Origin: Paraburkholderia domus
Lineage (GTDB): Bacteria > Pseudomonadota > Gammaproteobacteria > Burkholderiales > Burkholderiaceae
Assembly (NCBI RefSeq): GCF_905220705.1
Contig: NZ_CAJNAT010000019.1
Coordinates: 85,221-149,220, forward strand
DNA: 64,000 bases
Direction: 5' to 3'
Below the pieces are notes generated by a model that was not told the DNA's origin, searched no databases, and worked only from the letters and a program-made list of their open reading frames with translations. A program made the translations under genes and the position numbers. The first letter of the stretch is position 1, and every line of letters starts with the position of its first letter. This document shows positions 18,352-26,798 of this stretch, piece after piece.

Positions 18352-19914
18352 TCAAACCGCCTGCGCAGCCCGGCGCAATGCCAGTTGTTGATGCCGCACC
18401 AGCAGCACGCTCAAACCGATACACACGAACATCAGACACGCGTTGATCGCGAGGCTGTACTGGAACGCGTGCGCATAGGCAGCCGGCGTCTCGCGACCGC
18501 CGATCACACCGAAAAACGCACCGCTGATCGCCGCCGTGCCGAACGCCGAACCGATCTGCAAGGTCGACGACACCACGCCCGAGGCGAGGCCCGCCTTCTC
18601 CGGCGCGACTTCCAGCAACACGATGCGCATGATCGACGGCAACAACAGGCCGTGACCGACGCCCGCGCACACCAGTCCGCAGTAGAACAGCAGGTCCGGC
18701 GTGGCGGCATGGGTCGCGGACCAGCCAGTGACCGTGAAGCCGACAGTCATCATCGAGAAACCGAGTGCCAGCACATGGCCGCCAATGCGCTTGACCACCG
18801 CGGGCGACGTCAACGGCCCGACCACGAAACCGATCGCGAACGGCATGATGGCCATGCCCGAAGCGAGCGGTGTCCAATGCAAGCCGGTTTGCAGGAAGAT
18901 GCCGTAGGTCAGGAAAAACGCGCTGTTGCAATAGAACAGGAACGCGAGCACGAGACCCAGAGCAAAGGCCGGGTTGCGAAACAATTGCAGATCCACCAGC
19001 GGATGGCCGCCGCCGCGCTCGACGCGCCGCTCGGTCGCCACGAATAGCGCGAACGCGGGCACGGCCAGCGCGAACATCACGAAGGTCCACGCGGGCCAGC
19101 CGGCTTCACGGCCATGGGTCATCGGATAGATGAGCAGCAGCAGCACGATCGAGAGCAGCGCGACGCCCTTCAGGTCGATGCCGGTGCGCGTGGCCGGCTG
19201 ATTTTCCGGCACGAACTTCCAGGTGCCGATGAAGGCCACGATGCCGATCGGAATGTTGATCAGAAAAATGATGCGCCAGTCGAGCCCGAACGGATGATAG
19301 GTAATCAGCGCGCCGCCACCCAGCTGGCCGACGATCGACGAAAGCCCGAATACAAAACCGTAGAGGCTCATGACCTTGGTCTGCCGATGCAGCGGCACAA
19401 CCGCGCGGATGGTCGCGAGCACTTGCGGCGCCATGACCGCGGCCGCGATGCCCTGTACGATCCGCGAGATCACCAGCATGTGCCCGCTGGTGGCGAAGCC
19501 GCACAGCGCGGAGGCGACCACAAACGCCGCCATCCCCGTCATGAACATACGACGCCGGCCGAACAGGTCGCCGAGGCGTCCGCCTGTGATCAGCAGCACG
19601 GCGTAAGCAGATGCGTAAGCGGACACCACGAGTTGCAATTGCGCGTCGGTGGCGTTCAGACCGGTGTGAATCGACGGCAACGCGAGGTTGACGATGAAAT
19701 AGTCGAGCGGTGCGAGGAAGGCGCCGACGAACAGCACGGCGAGCGCGAGTCCCTGGCGCTCGAAACCGGATGCAGCTTTCGCGGCAGAGGCACCCGCACT
19801 GGCGGCCACGGCACCCACGCCTGGGCAGACGGCGGCTCCCATCCCACCGGCTGTCGGCCTTGCCGCGGCCTCAACGAATGCCGCCGGAGCGGGCTTGATG
19901 GCTTCGCTATTCAT
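18352..19914 (-). CDS. MFS drug-efflux transporter, DHA2 (14-helix) type
   Basis: A 520-residue transporter with about 14 hydrophobic helices. 'FIVNLALPSIHTGLNATDAQLQLVV' is the motif C/D-like start of DHA2 proteins, followed by 'GGRLGDLFGRRRMF' (motif A). The N-terminal 45 residues are Ala-rich and cytoplasmic. It is 31 bases downstream of a TetR repressor gene on the same strand, so the two probably form an autoregulated efflux unit. Substrate unknown. Confidence 0.88.
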   Translation of the reverse strand: MNSEAIKPAPAAFVEAAARPTAGGMGAAVCPGVGAVAASAGASAAKAASGFERQGLALAVLFVGAFLAPLDYFIVNLALPSIHTGLNATDAQLQLVVSAYASAYAVLLITGGRLGDLFGRRRMFMTGMAAFVVASALCGFATSGHMLVISRIVQGIAAAVMAPQVLATIRAVVPLHRQTKVMSLYGFVFGLSSIVGQLGGGALITYHPFGLDWRIIFLINIPIGIVAFIGTWKFVPENQPATRTGIDLKGVALLSIVLLLLIYPMTHGREAGWPAWTFVMFALAVPAFALFVATERRVERGGGHPLVDLQLFRNPAFALGLVLAFLFYCNSAFFLTYGIFLQTGLHWTPLASGMAIMPFAIGFVVGPLTSPAVVKRIGGHVLALGFSMMTVGFTVTGWSATHAATPDLLFYCGLVCAGVGHGLLLPSIMRIVLLEVAPEKAGLASGVVSSTLQIGSAFGTAAISGAFFGVIGGRETPAAYAHAFQYSLAINACLMFVCIGLSVLLVRHQQLALRRAAQAV

Positions 19915-19945
19915 GACTGTTCGTTCAAGAAATAGGTAAAAAAAA

Positions 19946-20584
19946 TTAGACGAGCGCGCGCATGGCGACGTCCACGATTCCGATCAATGCATCTTCCTGG
20001 TGAGCGACTCGCCCCAATACGCGCAGTCCTTGCATGACGCACAACAGGAAATCGCCGACGGCCTTTTCGTCGAGCGTGGAATTGAAGGCGCCGCTCGCCT
20101 GGCCGCGAATCACCGACGCCGCCAGCAAAGTCGCCATACGGCGTTGAATTGCCGCGACGCGGGTACGCAGCGCCTCGTCGCCGGGTTGCATCTCTAGCGT
20201 GGTGTTGGTAATGAAGCAGCTGCGCTCGCCAGTCAGCGCACAGGCGACCCGGGCGTAATGCAGCAAAGCGTTGCGTAGCGCCTCTTCCGCCGGCACCGGA
20301 GCGTTCAGCCGTTCGGCCAGCCGCGCGACCGAACCTTCCGCGTAGTGATCGAGCGCGGCGAGCATGATGCCGTGCTTGTCGCCGAATACGCCGTACAGAC
20401 TGCCGCGCAACAGGCCGGTGGCCTTGCAGAGGTCGTCGATCGACGTGGCGTGATAGCCGTGATTCCAGAAAACCTGGCTCGCGCTCGCTAAAACAGTGTC
20501 CGTGTCGAACTCGCGCGGCCGCCCCCGAGGACAGGCCTCGCCACCTTTTTTCACGGATTGCTTCCAGTTGCCAGATTGCTTCAT
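19946..20584 (-). CDS. TetR-family repressor
   Basis: About 202-212 residues. The N-terminal helix-turn-helix ('ASQVFWNHGYHATSIDDLCKATGLLRGSLYGVFGDKHGI') is a standard TetR DNA-binding domain; the rest is an all-helical ligand domain of the AcrR/NemR-like type. The ATG at 20584 lies at the predicted transcription start, so translation may really begin at the GTG at 20554, which has GGAAG six bases upstream. The MFS gene follows on the same strand and is the probable target. Confidence 0.85.
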   Translation of the reverse strand: MKQSGNWKQSVKKGGEACPRGRPREFDTDTVLASASQVFWNHGYHATSIDDLCKATGLLRGSLYGVFGDKHGIMLAALDHYAEGSVARLAERLNAPVPAEEALRNALLHYARVACALTGERSCFITNTTLEMQPGDEALRTRVAAIQRRMATLLAASVIRGQASGAFNSTLDEKAVGDFLLCVMQGLRVLGRVAHQEDALIGIVDVAMRALV

Positions 20585-20591
20585 CTGACGG

Positions 20592-20620
20592 ATATTATGA
20601 CTAACCGTTCAACAAATCAA
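20592..20620 (-). promoter_or_regulatory. Promoter of tetR-MFS unit with operator-like element
   Basis: On the minus strand, TTGATT (20615-20620) and TAATAT (20592-20597) are separated by 17 bases, a good sigma-70 promoter. The spacer contains GAACGGTTAGTC, the type of sequence often bound by TetR repressors (inference). Confidence 0.6.
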
Positions 20621-20791
20621 GGCGAGATTGGAAGTTGACACTGTCCGGCGAATTCAGGCGCCCACTTCTCGCGCCAGCGGCTCGGCGGGCAGCGCCTTCA
20701 CAGGCCGGACCACGGTCCACGCGCCGGCCTGCGCCTTCGAAAACTCGCTCGGTTAAAGCACCTCGCACACGCTGTGGGTCGAACCAGTCAG

Positions 20792-21634
20792 CTAATTACC
20801 CCACTTCTGCGCGGCGGTCGTGAACAGCTGATTGATCTCATTGCCGCTGGCGGCTTCTTTCGTGTAGTTGAAGGTGCCGTGATCATGCATCTCGTGCGCC
20901 GCACGGAGAAACGCGCCCAACGCCGCACGCGCCAGCGAGCCGCCCACACTCACCCGTCGCACGCCTAGCGAGCGCAAGTCGTCGAAGCTGAGCAGGACGC
21001 CCTGCAGTCCCATCAATACGTTGACCGGCCGGTCGAGCGCGCCGACCACGCTGGCGATCTCTTCGCGCGTCTTCAGGCCGGGTGCGTAAAGCACGTCCGC
21101 ACCGGCCTCCTGGTAAGCCTGCAGACGCCGGATCGTATCGTCGAGATCGGGCCGGCCCACCAGATAGTTCTCGGCGCGCGCCGTCAGTGTGAAAGGAAAC
21201 GGCAAAGTGCGCGCCGCTTCCGCCGCCGCACGCACGCGCTCCACGGCGGCCTCGAACGGGTAGATCGGGTCGTCGGCGCGGCCGGTCGCATCCTCGATCG
21301 AACCGCCGACCACGCCTGCCGCCGCGGCCTGCATAATCGTTTCGGCGCAGTCTTCCGGGGCGTCGCCGAAACCATTTTCCAGATCGGCGCTAACCGGCAA
21401 ATCGCTCGCCCCCGCGATTTCGGCGAGATGCACCATCATCTGTGCGCGGCCGATGGCGTTATCCGGCAAGCCACGCGAAAACGCATAGCCTGCGCTGCTG
21501 GTGGCGAGCGCCTTGAAACCGGCCAGCGCCAGCAGCCGCGCGGTGCCGATGTCCCAGGGATTCGGGATGATGAAGGCCTCGCCCGCTGCGTGATATGACT
21601 GGAATTGCCGTGCTTTTTCAGTTTGCGTTGTCAT
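20792..21634 (-). CDS. Isocitrate lyase/PEP mutase superfamily protein
   Basis: A 280-residue TIM-barrel protein of the PEP mutase/isocitrate lyase superfamily. 'IPNPWDIGTARLLALAGFKALATSSAG' and 'SADLENGFGD' (metal-binding Asp and Glu) are characteristic. The KKCGH loop of true isocitrate lyase is absent, so it is more likely a carboxyphosphonoenolpyruvate-, oxaloacetate- or methylisocitrate-type lyase. ATG 21634 fits family length; the open frame upstream to 21802 is not supported by similarity. Substrate unknown. Confidence 0.8.
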   Translation of the reverse strand: MTTQTEKARQFQSYHAAGEAFIIPNPWDIGTARLLALAGFKALATSSAGYAFSRGLPDNAIGRAQMMVHLAEIAGASDLPVSADLENGFGDAPEDCAETIMQAAAAGVVGGSIEDATGRADDPIYPFEAAVERVRAAAEAARTLPFPFTLTARAENYLVGRPDLDDTIRRLQAYQEAGADVLYAPGLKTREEIASVVGALDRPVNVLMGLQGVLLSFDDLRSLGVRRVSVGGSLARAALGAFLRAAHEMHDHGTFNYTKEAASGNEINQLFTTAAQKWGN

Positions 21635-21806
21635 CGACGGTCCCTTTGAAAACGGCGACCGGCGTTTCGCGCCCACGCGCTGCCGGATCGTCGTCATGTA
21701 CGTTAAGTGGCAAATGAGAGTGGGAAATAAATGGAAGTCGCAGCCAGCGGCCTCGCGACCGCTGCCAGCCGGCCCTGCAGTTGCCTGCGGTGGATGAACC
21801 ACACGC

Positions 21807-22232
21807 TCAGGTTTCGAGCTTTGCGTCCATCGTGATGGTGGCGTTCAGTACCTTGGAGACCGGACAGCCCGCCTTGGCGTCCGCGGTGGCCTTCTCGAAC
21901 GCCGCTTTATCGCCACCGGGGATTTTCACGGCTACATCGAGATGCACCGCGGTGATCGAAAAGCCGCCGCCGTCCTTGTCGAGCGTGACGGTTGCCGTGG
22001 TGCCGATACGTTCAGGCGTGATGCCGGCCTTGCTCAGTTCCGCCGACAGCGCCATCGAGAAACAACCGGCGTGCGCGGCCGCAATCAGCTCTTCCGGATT
22101 CGTGCCGATACCGTCCGCAAAGCGTGTGGCAAACGAGTATTGCGTGTCCTTGAGGACGCCACTGTCGGTGGAAATCGAGCCCTTGCCGTCTTGCAGGCCG
22201 CCTTGCCAGACTGCTGATGCCTTGCGCTTCAT
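21807..22232 (-). CDS. osmC: OsmC-family peroxidase
   Basis: A 141-residue thiol peroxidase that reduces organic hydroperoxides. The two conserved Cys are present: 'AAHAGCFSMALS' (about residue 57) and 'AGCPVSKVL' (about residue 122), with 'PEELIAAAHA' supplying the family Glu. The sequence is closer to OsmC than to Ohr ('FATRFADGIGTNPEELIAA'). Start ATG 22232 has AGGAGAG upstream. Expected to act in the cytoplasm in peroxide defence. Confidence 0.88.
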   Translation of the reverse strand: MKRKASAVWQGGLQDGKGSISTDSGVLKDTQYSFATRFADGIGTNPEELIAAAHAGCFSMALSAELSKAGITPERIGTTATVTLDKDGGGFSITAVHLDVAVKIPGGDKAAFEKATADAKAGCPVSKVLNATITMDAKLET

Positions 22233-22503
22233 CGCTCTCTCCTGTTGTGCCCTGCTTCGCGCCGCTCCTCAACAGTACGTGATGCCGCCCGCAACGGTCC
22301 AGCCCGGATTTTCGTGGTGTCGGCATCGGTCGTGAGTCCCCCAAAGGCGAATTCCCTCGGGGCATGCCGCGCGGCGCTAGAGGCGCGGGGTTGGACCGAA
22401 CTTCATCATAGGCGCTTCCGTGTGCCAGTGTCGTGACGACGCCGGCTTACGGTTCGCAGATGCGCGCGTCGCAAGCCGCGCCTTGCCGTGGGCGGCACAG
22501 CGG

Positions 22504-23058
22504 CTACTCCGCGAACGGCAAGCTCTCCTGTCCCACCGCCCGCATGTCGAATACGTTCAGGGTCATCGCCACCAAGGCGTAGTAGCCGAGCAGGCCTACC
22601 AGATTGATCACCACCTGGTGGCCGAAGCGCCCGACCGCCTTTCTATAGGTCACATCCGACACGCGTTTGGTGTCGTACAGTTCGCCCGCAAAGTCATGGA
22701 TCAACGCATCATCGGCGTTCGCGAAGGACGGGCGATGCCCCTGGCGAATCGCCTCGGCGTCCGCTTCGGCCACACCGGCTTCCAGGGCGATCGGATAGTG
22801 GATGTACCACTCGGCCTGCGCCTGCCAGCGTGCCGCTGTCACCAGAATCGCGAGCTCCGAGAGCCGTAGCGGCAAGCCGGTGCGATAGCGGCAGAACGCG
22901 CCGAGCCGCTGCGCCTGCTGCGCCAGTTCCGGACTATGAATCCAGCCCAGAAACGGCCCGTTCAGATTGCCACGCGGGCCGGACAGGATCTCATCGAGCA
23001 CGGCCTTCTGTTCGGGCGTGGCATCGGAGAGTTCAAAGTGGGGCAAACGCTCGGTCAT
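22504..23058 (-). CDS. Carboxymuconolactone decarboxylase-family protein (no CxxC)
   Basis: A 184-residue AhpD-fold protein. 'LPLRLSELAILVTAARWQAQAEWYIHYPIALEAGV' is the family core, but the CxxC of peroxidases is replaced by Q-A-E-W, so a decarboxylase, lactonase or isomerase-like role is more likely than redox. ATG 23058 matches homologues. It lies 28 bases after the aminotransferase on the same strand and is probably the last gene of that operon. Confidence 0.8.
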   Translation of the reverse strand: MTERLPHFELSDATPEQKAVLDEILSGPRGNLNGPFLGWIHSPELAQQAQRLGAFCRYRTGLPLRLSELAILVTAARWQAQAEWYIHYPIALEAGVAEADAEAIRQGHRPSFANADDALIHDFAGELYDTKRVSDVTYRKAVGRFGHQVVINLVGLLGYYALVAMTLNVFDMRAVGQESLPFAE

Positions 23059-23086
23059 CGCAAGTCTCGCAGGAATGGAAAGGGTG

Positions 23087-24415
23087 TCAGATGGCGGCCA
23101 GCGCGCCTTCGATCGCATCGGTCAAGCGGCTGACGATCTCGTCGATGTCGCGCGCGGTGCAGATGAACGGCGGCGCCAGCAGCACATGATCGCCGCTCTT
23201 GCCGTCGACCGTGCCGCCCATCGGATACACCATCAAACCACGCGCGAACGCCTCACGCCGGATCGCCGCGTGCAGTTTCAACTTCGCGTCGAACGGTGTC
23301 TTGGTGGCGCGGTCCTGCACCAGCTCCACACCGACAAAAAGCCCTCGCCCGCGGACGTCGCCGATATGCGGATGCTGCGCATAGTGCTCGCGCAACCGGC
23401 CACGCAACTGCTCGCCGCGCGCCTGGACGTTCGGCAGCAGATGGTCGTCGGCAATCACGCGTTGCACTTCGAGCGCCGCGGCGCAGGCGGTGGCGTGGCC
23501 GATATAGGTATGCCCGTGCTGAAAAAAGCCCGAGCCGCCGACGATCGCCTGATAAATCCGGTCGCTGACCAGCGTTGCGCCGATCGGCTGATAGCCGGCG
23601 CCGAGCCCTTTGGCGATGGTCAGGATGTCCGGCGCGATGCCATCTTCCTCACACGCATAGAGGTAGCCTGTGCGGCCCATGCCCGACATGATTTCGTCGA
23701 GGATCAGCAGCACGCCATAGCGATCGCACACCGCGCGGATCTTGCGGAAATACTCGCGCACCGGCGGCACGGCGCCGGCGGTTGCGCCCACCACCGTTTC
23801 GGCAACGAAGGCGGCCACCGTCTCGGCGCCGAGTTCAAGAATCTTCTGCTCGAGTTCGTCAGCGAGCCGCTGCGCGAATTGCTCGTCGGTTTCGTCGGCG
23901 CGCTGCTCGCGATACGCGTAACAAGGACTCACGTGGTGCGCTTCGATCAGGATCGGCAGAAACGGCTCGCGCCGCCATGCATTGCCGCCAATCGCCAGCG
24001 CACCGAGCGTGTTGCCGTGATAGCTCTGGCGACGCGCGATGAAATGACGCCGCTGCAACTCGCCCTTCTCGACGAAATACTGCCGCGCCAGTTTAAGCGC
24101 GGCCTCGATCGCTTCCGAGCCACCCGACACGAAGTACACGTGTTCGAGCCCTTGCGGCGCGCTCGCCACCAGACGATCAGCAAGTTCCTCGGCGACCTGG
24201 GTCGTGAAGAACGACGTATGCGCGTACGGCAATTGCTGCGCCTGCCGTTTGATCGCATCGATCACGCGCTGATTGCTGTGGCCGAGGCACGAGACGGCCG
24301 CGCCACCCGAGGCATCGATATAGCGTTTGCCGGTGGAATCGATGATTTCGATGCCGTCACCGGCGACAGCCACCGGCAATGACTGCTTCGGCGAGCGATG
24401 AAATACGGTGGACAT
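23087..24415 (-). CDS. Class III (PLP) aminotransferase
   Basis: A 442-residue fold-type I PLP enzyme of the aspartate-aminotransferase superfamily, class III. 'IDASGGAAVSCLGHSNQRV' at the N terminus, 'VYFVSGGSEAIEAALKLARQY', 'LLILDEIMSGMGRTG' (Asp contacting the PLP pyridine nitrogen) and 'LTIAKGLGAGYQPIGA' (Schiff-base Lys) are all intact. Start ATG 24415 follows AGGAAAG. Related enzymes transaminate omega-amino acids, diamines or beta-amino acids. Its position between a C45 hydrolase and an AhpD-like protein suggests catabolism of an N-acylated amine or amino acid (inference). Confidence 0.88.
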   Translation of the reverse strand: MSTVFHRSPKQSLPVAVAGDGIEIIDSTGKRYIDASGGAAVSCLGHSNQRVIDAIKRQAQQLPYAHTSFFTTQVAEELADRLVASAPQGLEHVYFVSGGSEAIEAALKLARQYFVEKGELQRRHFIARRQSYHGNTLGALAIGGNAWRREPFLPILIEAHHVSPCYAYREQRADETDEQFAQRLADELEQKILELGAETVAAFVAETVVGATAGAVPPVREYFRKIRAVCDRYGVLLILDEIMSGMGRTGYLYACEEDGIAPDILTIAKGLGAGYQPIGATLVSDRIYQAIVGGSGFFQHGHTYIGHATACAAALEVQRVIADDHLLPNVQARGEQLRGRLREHYAQHPHIGDVRGRGLFVGVELVQDRATKTPFDAKLKLHAAIRREAFARGLMVYPMGGTVDGKSGDHVLLAPPFICTARDIDEIVSRLTDAIEGALAAI

Positions 24416-24449
24416 GGTTTTCACTTTCCTTTCTGTTGGCGACAGCAAC

Positions 24450-25508
24450 TCAGGCGTCGGCTTGCGTGGTCGGCATGCATGCGATGACGGTGTCGAACGC
24501 ACATTGCCCCTGTCGATAGACTTTCATCGCGACAGCATCGCTGCCGATTTCGAAAAGCGTAGTCGCGAGCGTGTTTTCGTCGTCGGGATCGAGCGGGTCA
24601 TCGCGGTAAATCGGCAGGCCTGAAGGCGCGCGATCCTGCAATACATCGACCAATGCGGCGGGGGTGATTGGACCTGCGAGCGTGGTCAGCAAATGGTCGA
24701 CGCGCGCCTGCCGGTCACGCGAAGAATCGGTGACGATCTGCGCCTCGGCTTCGCAACCGGGATGAATCAGATGGTTCGCATGGCCAGCGATGGTGGACAC
24801 CGTTTGCACGGAACATCGCTGTGCGCTTGCTTCGACGCTCAGGAGACGCCCGTCCCCCGCACAACCGAGCGTGTGATGAAAGCCGCTCGCAGCCGGCGTG
24901 CCGCGCAGGATGAGCAGCGTCTCGTCGAGCGAGACCGCATCGAGCACCGCTCGCGCGAGAATCATGCGTGGCACGCCGGTGGCCGGTACGCGAATGCGCA
25001 GATTGTTGATGGCCTGCACGAGACCGGCGCGGTTGGCCGCGAAGGTGTGCCCCGGCAACGATCCGGGGTAATAGAAACTAACGAAACCAGGCTTGCCGGC
25101 AGCTTGCACCTCGACCAGAGCGCAGCGCTCGCGCAGAAAGGCATCGCCGTCTTCGTTGTGGGCAATGAAGCGTGCATTGCCGTCGACGGCGGCCAAAGTC
25201 GTGCAGCCGTCCGGCGCGTTGTGAATCAACTCGCCGCGGCAGTTCCACAAAAAGATGTCTTCCGCCGACCAACCCAGTCCTGCCGCCATACCGTCCAACT
25301 CGACCAGCAGCGCAGGAAAATGCGCCTGGGCCGCCTCGCGCAACCGCTGGACGAACGGCTCTCCGCGCCAGCGCCGAACCGCGCGCCACGCACTGCTCTG
25401 TTCCATATAGCCGGCGAACACCGGTCTGGCGAGTTCGCCCAGCCGGTAGCCGATGTCATACGGCTCACCGCCCACCTGAAAGACACTTAAATCCTGCTTC
25501 GACGCCAC
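24450..25508 (-). CDS. C45-family peptidase/acyltransferase (penicillin acyltransferase-like)
   Basis: About 352 residues, Ntn-hydrolase fold. 'NAPDGCTTLAAVDGNARFIAHNEDGD' has the D-G-C-T core where C45 proenzymes cut themselves to expose a catalytic N-terminal Cys, and 'HNEDGD' is the following conserved loop. Family members transfer or hydrolyse acyl groups on amines. GTG at 25508 is favoured because AGGTG lies about 8 bases upstream; GTG at 25517 has no space for one. It is 34 bases upstream of the aminotransferase start and likely the first gene of the operon. Confidence 0.82.
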   Translation of the reverse strand: MASKQDLSVFQVGGEPYDIGYRLGELARPVFAGYMEQSSAWRAVRRWRGEPFVQRLREAAQAHFPALLVELDGMAAGLGWSAEDIFLWNCRGELIHNAPDGCTTLAAVDGNARFIAHNEDGDAFLRERCALVEVQAAGKPGFVSFYYPGSLPGHTFAANRAGLVQAINNLRIRVPATGVPRMILARAVLDAVSLDETLLILRGTPAASGFHHTLGCAGDGRLLSVEASAQRCSVQTVSTIAGHANHLIHPGCEAEAQIVTDSSRDRQARVDHLLTTLAGPITPAALVDVLQDRAPSGLPIYRDDPLDPDDENTLATTLFEIGSDAVAMKVYRQGQCAFDTVIACMPTTQADA

Positions 25509-25538
25509 GGCTCGCACCTATTCAACAATCGGTACGCA

Positions 25539-25567
25539 TTTATACTTCAAAACAACATTTGTTGTCA
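25539..25567 (-). promoter_or_regulatory. Promoter of C45-aminotransferase operon
   Basis: On the minus strand, TGACAA (25562-25567) and TATAAA (25539-25544) are 17 bases apart, a good sigma-70 pair about 30 bases upstream of the GTG start. Confidence 0.65.
25551..25566. promoter_or_regulatory. Operator-like inverted repeat, copy 1
   Basis: ACAAC-ATTT-GTTGT, a perfect 5+5 inverted repeat with a 4-base centre, overlaps the -35 box and spacer of the C45 promoter. Read on the minus strand, 13 bases (GACAACAAATGTT) are identical to the site at 26527 before the RpiR regulator gene. The overlap with the -35 box suggests repression. Confidence 0.75.
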
Positions 25568-25640
25568 AACAGCGTGATGATGAATCAAACGGAGCGGCCG
25601 TGCTCCGTGGCAAGTTGCGGCGTGCTTCAGAGGAAAAACT

Positions 25641-26495
25641 TCAAGGCACGTAAGCGCCCTTTTCATGCAGCGATTGCTCGGCGATGGCAAGTTGCTCGAC
25701 CGCTCCCGCCCCTTCCAGGGCGAGCAGATGCGCAACCAGCGACTCAGAAATCGCCGTGGCCGCCACCAGCGAAGGAAAGAACGACGGGCTCTCGTGCGAA
25801 AAGATCAGCACCTTGTCGGCGTTCAACGCGATCGGCGAGACCGCGCTGTCTGTGATCGCGATCAGCTTGCTGCCCTTTTCCAGCGCGGCTTCGGCCACGC
25901 GCGCCGCTTCGACTGAATACGGCGCGAAACTGATGACGATAGTCGCGCTATCACGCTCGACCGTGCGCAGTTGCATCTCCAGCGTGCCCGCTTCGCCGTT
26001 GAGCAGCGATACCGACGGACGGAACAGCCGGTAGCCGTAGACAAGACCGAACGCCACCGCATAACAGGAGCGAAAGCCGGCGACATGCACATGCGGCGCG
26101 CGGCGCAACAGACGCGCCGCTTCCACGATCACGCGGCCGTTATGCGCGGCAGTGACTTCAAGATTGTGTTGTTGCGCGATCAGCAGGTCGTTGGCCAGCG
26201 CATCTTTTGATTTGACGAGTGAACGGGCGCGGCTGGTGAGCGGCTCGGGCCGCGTGCGCACGCGCGCGACAAACAGGTTACGCAATTCGTTCCAGCCGGG
26301 AAAACCCAATTGCTGCGACAGACGCACCAGCGAAGCCGGTTGCACCTGTGCCCGTTCGGCTACTTTGCGCATCGACGAGACCGCTACTTCGTCGGGATGG
26401 TCGAGCAGGAACCCGGCTCCCATCTGGAACTGTGGACTCAGTTCGGAGAAGCGCGCCCGGATCAGGGCGGCGAGCTGGTCGAAACTGTCTGGCAT
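25641..26495 (-). CDS. RpiR/MurR-family transcriptional regulator (HTH + SIS)
   Basis: A 284-residue regulator: N-terminal HTH_6 domain (about 1-80, 'SSMRKVAERAQVQPASLVRLSQQLGFPGWNEL') and a C-terminal SIS sugar-phosphate/ligand-binding domain (about 125-255, 'HVAGFRSCYAVAFGLVYGY', 'IVISFAPYSVEA'). ATG 26495 is used; the frame extends to a TTG at 26534 that lies inside the operator. It is on the same strand, upstream of the C45-aminotransferase operon, and a shared 13-base site before both suggests self- and operon-regulation. Confidence 0.85.
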   Translation of the reverse strand: MPDSFDQLAALIRARFSELSPQFQMGAGFLLDHPDEVAVSSMRKVAERAQVQPASLVRLSQQLGFPGWNELRNLFVARVRTRPEPLTSRARSLVKSKDALANDLLIAQQHNLEVTAAHNGRVIVEAARLLRRAPHVHVAGFRSCYAVAFGLVYGYRLFRPSVSLLNGEAGTLEMQLRTVERDSATIVISFAPYSVEAARVAEAALEKGSKLIAITDSAVSPIALNADKVLIFSHESPSFFPSLVAATAISESLVAHLLALEGAGAVEQLAIAEQSLHEKGAYVP

Positions 26496-26526
26496 GCGGT
26501 GTACCGGGCGAGCGGTCGATAAGGAT

Positions 26527-26542
26527 GACAACAAATGTTACC
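26527..26542. promoter_or_regulatory. Operator-like inverted repeat, copy 2
   Basis: GACAACAAATGTTACC, 32 bases before the rpiR-type start. ACAAC-AAAT-GTTAC is a near-perfect inverted repeat and its first 13 bases equal the site at the C45 promoter read on the opposite strand. Confidence 0.7.
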
Positions 26543-26798
26543 ACCCGGTGCATCGCATCCAACAGAACTTCCAGTGTGCGGTTCACTTTCTTCCCCGATT
26601 TGTTCGAGTGTCGCCATATGAACGCCCTTCGTCGTCGATAAACTGAGCGCACCATGCCATGTGCGTCCGTACGACGCTACAAGCTCACATGCGGCGAGAT
26701 GTTTTAGACCCGTGCGAACGCCTCAAAAAAACCCCTATTGCCGACATCGACTCAAGCTCCCCGTTCTTGTCACAGTCAGCGGCCACGCACAAGGACAA

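Noticed and set aside
18352..19914. MFS gene as an arsenate-3-phosphate (ArsJ) or arsenite exporter
   Set aside because: It is a 14-helix DHA2 drug-efflux type paired with TetR, far from the ars genes, and no gapdh-like partner is present.
20654..20752. Minus-strand frame without a start, ending 'PLAREVGA', after the lyase gene
   Set aside because: It has good codon character and could be the tail of a lost gene, but it is too short to assign.
22967..24382. A 471-codon open frame on the plus strand
   Set aside because: It is entirely antisense to the class III aminotransferase and its neighbour, whose motifs are intact; the frame is a product of high GC content.
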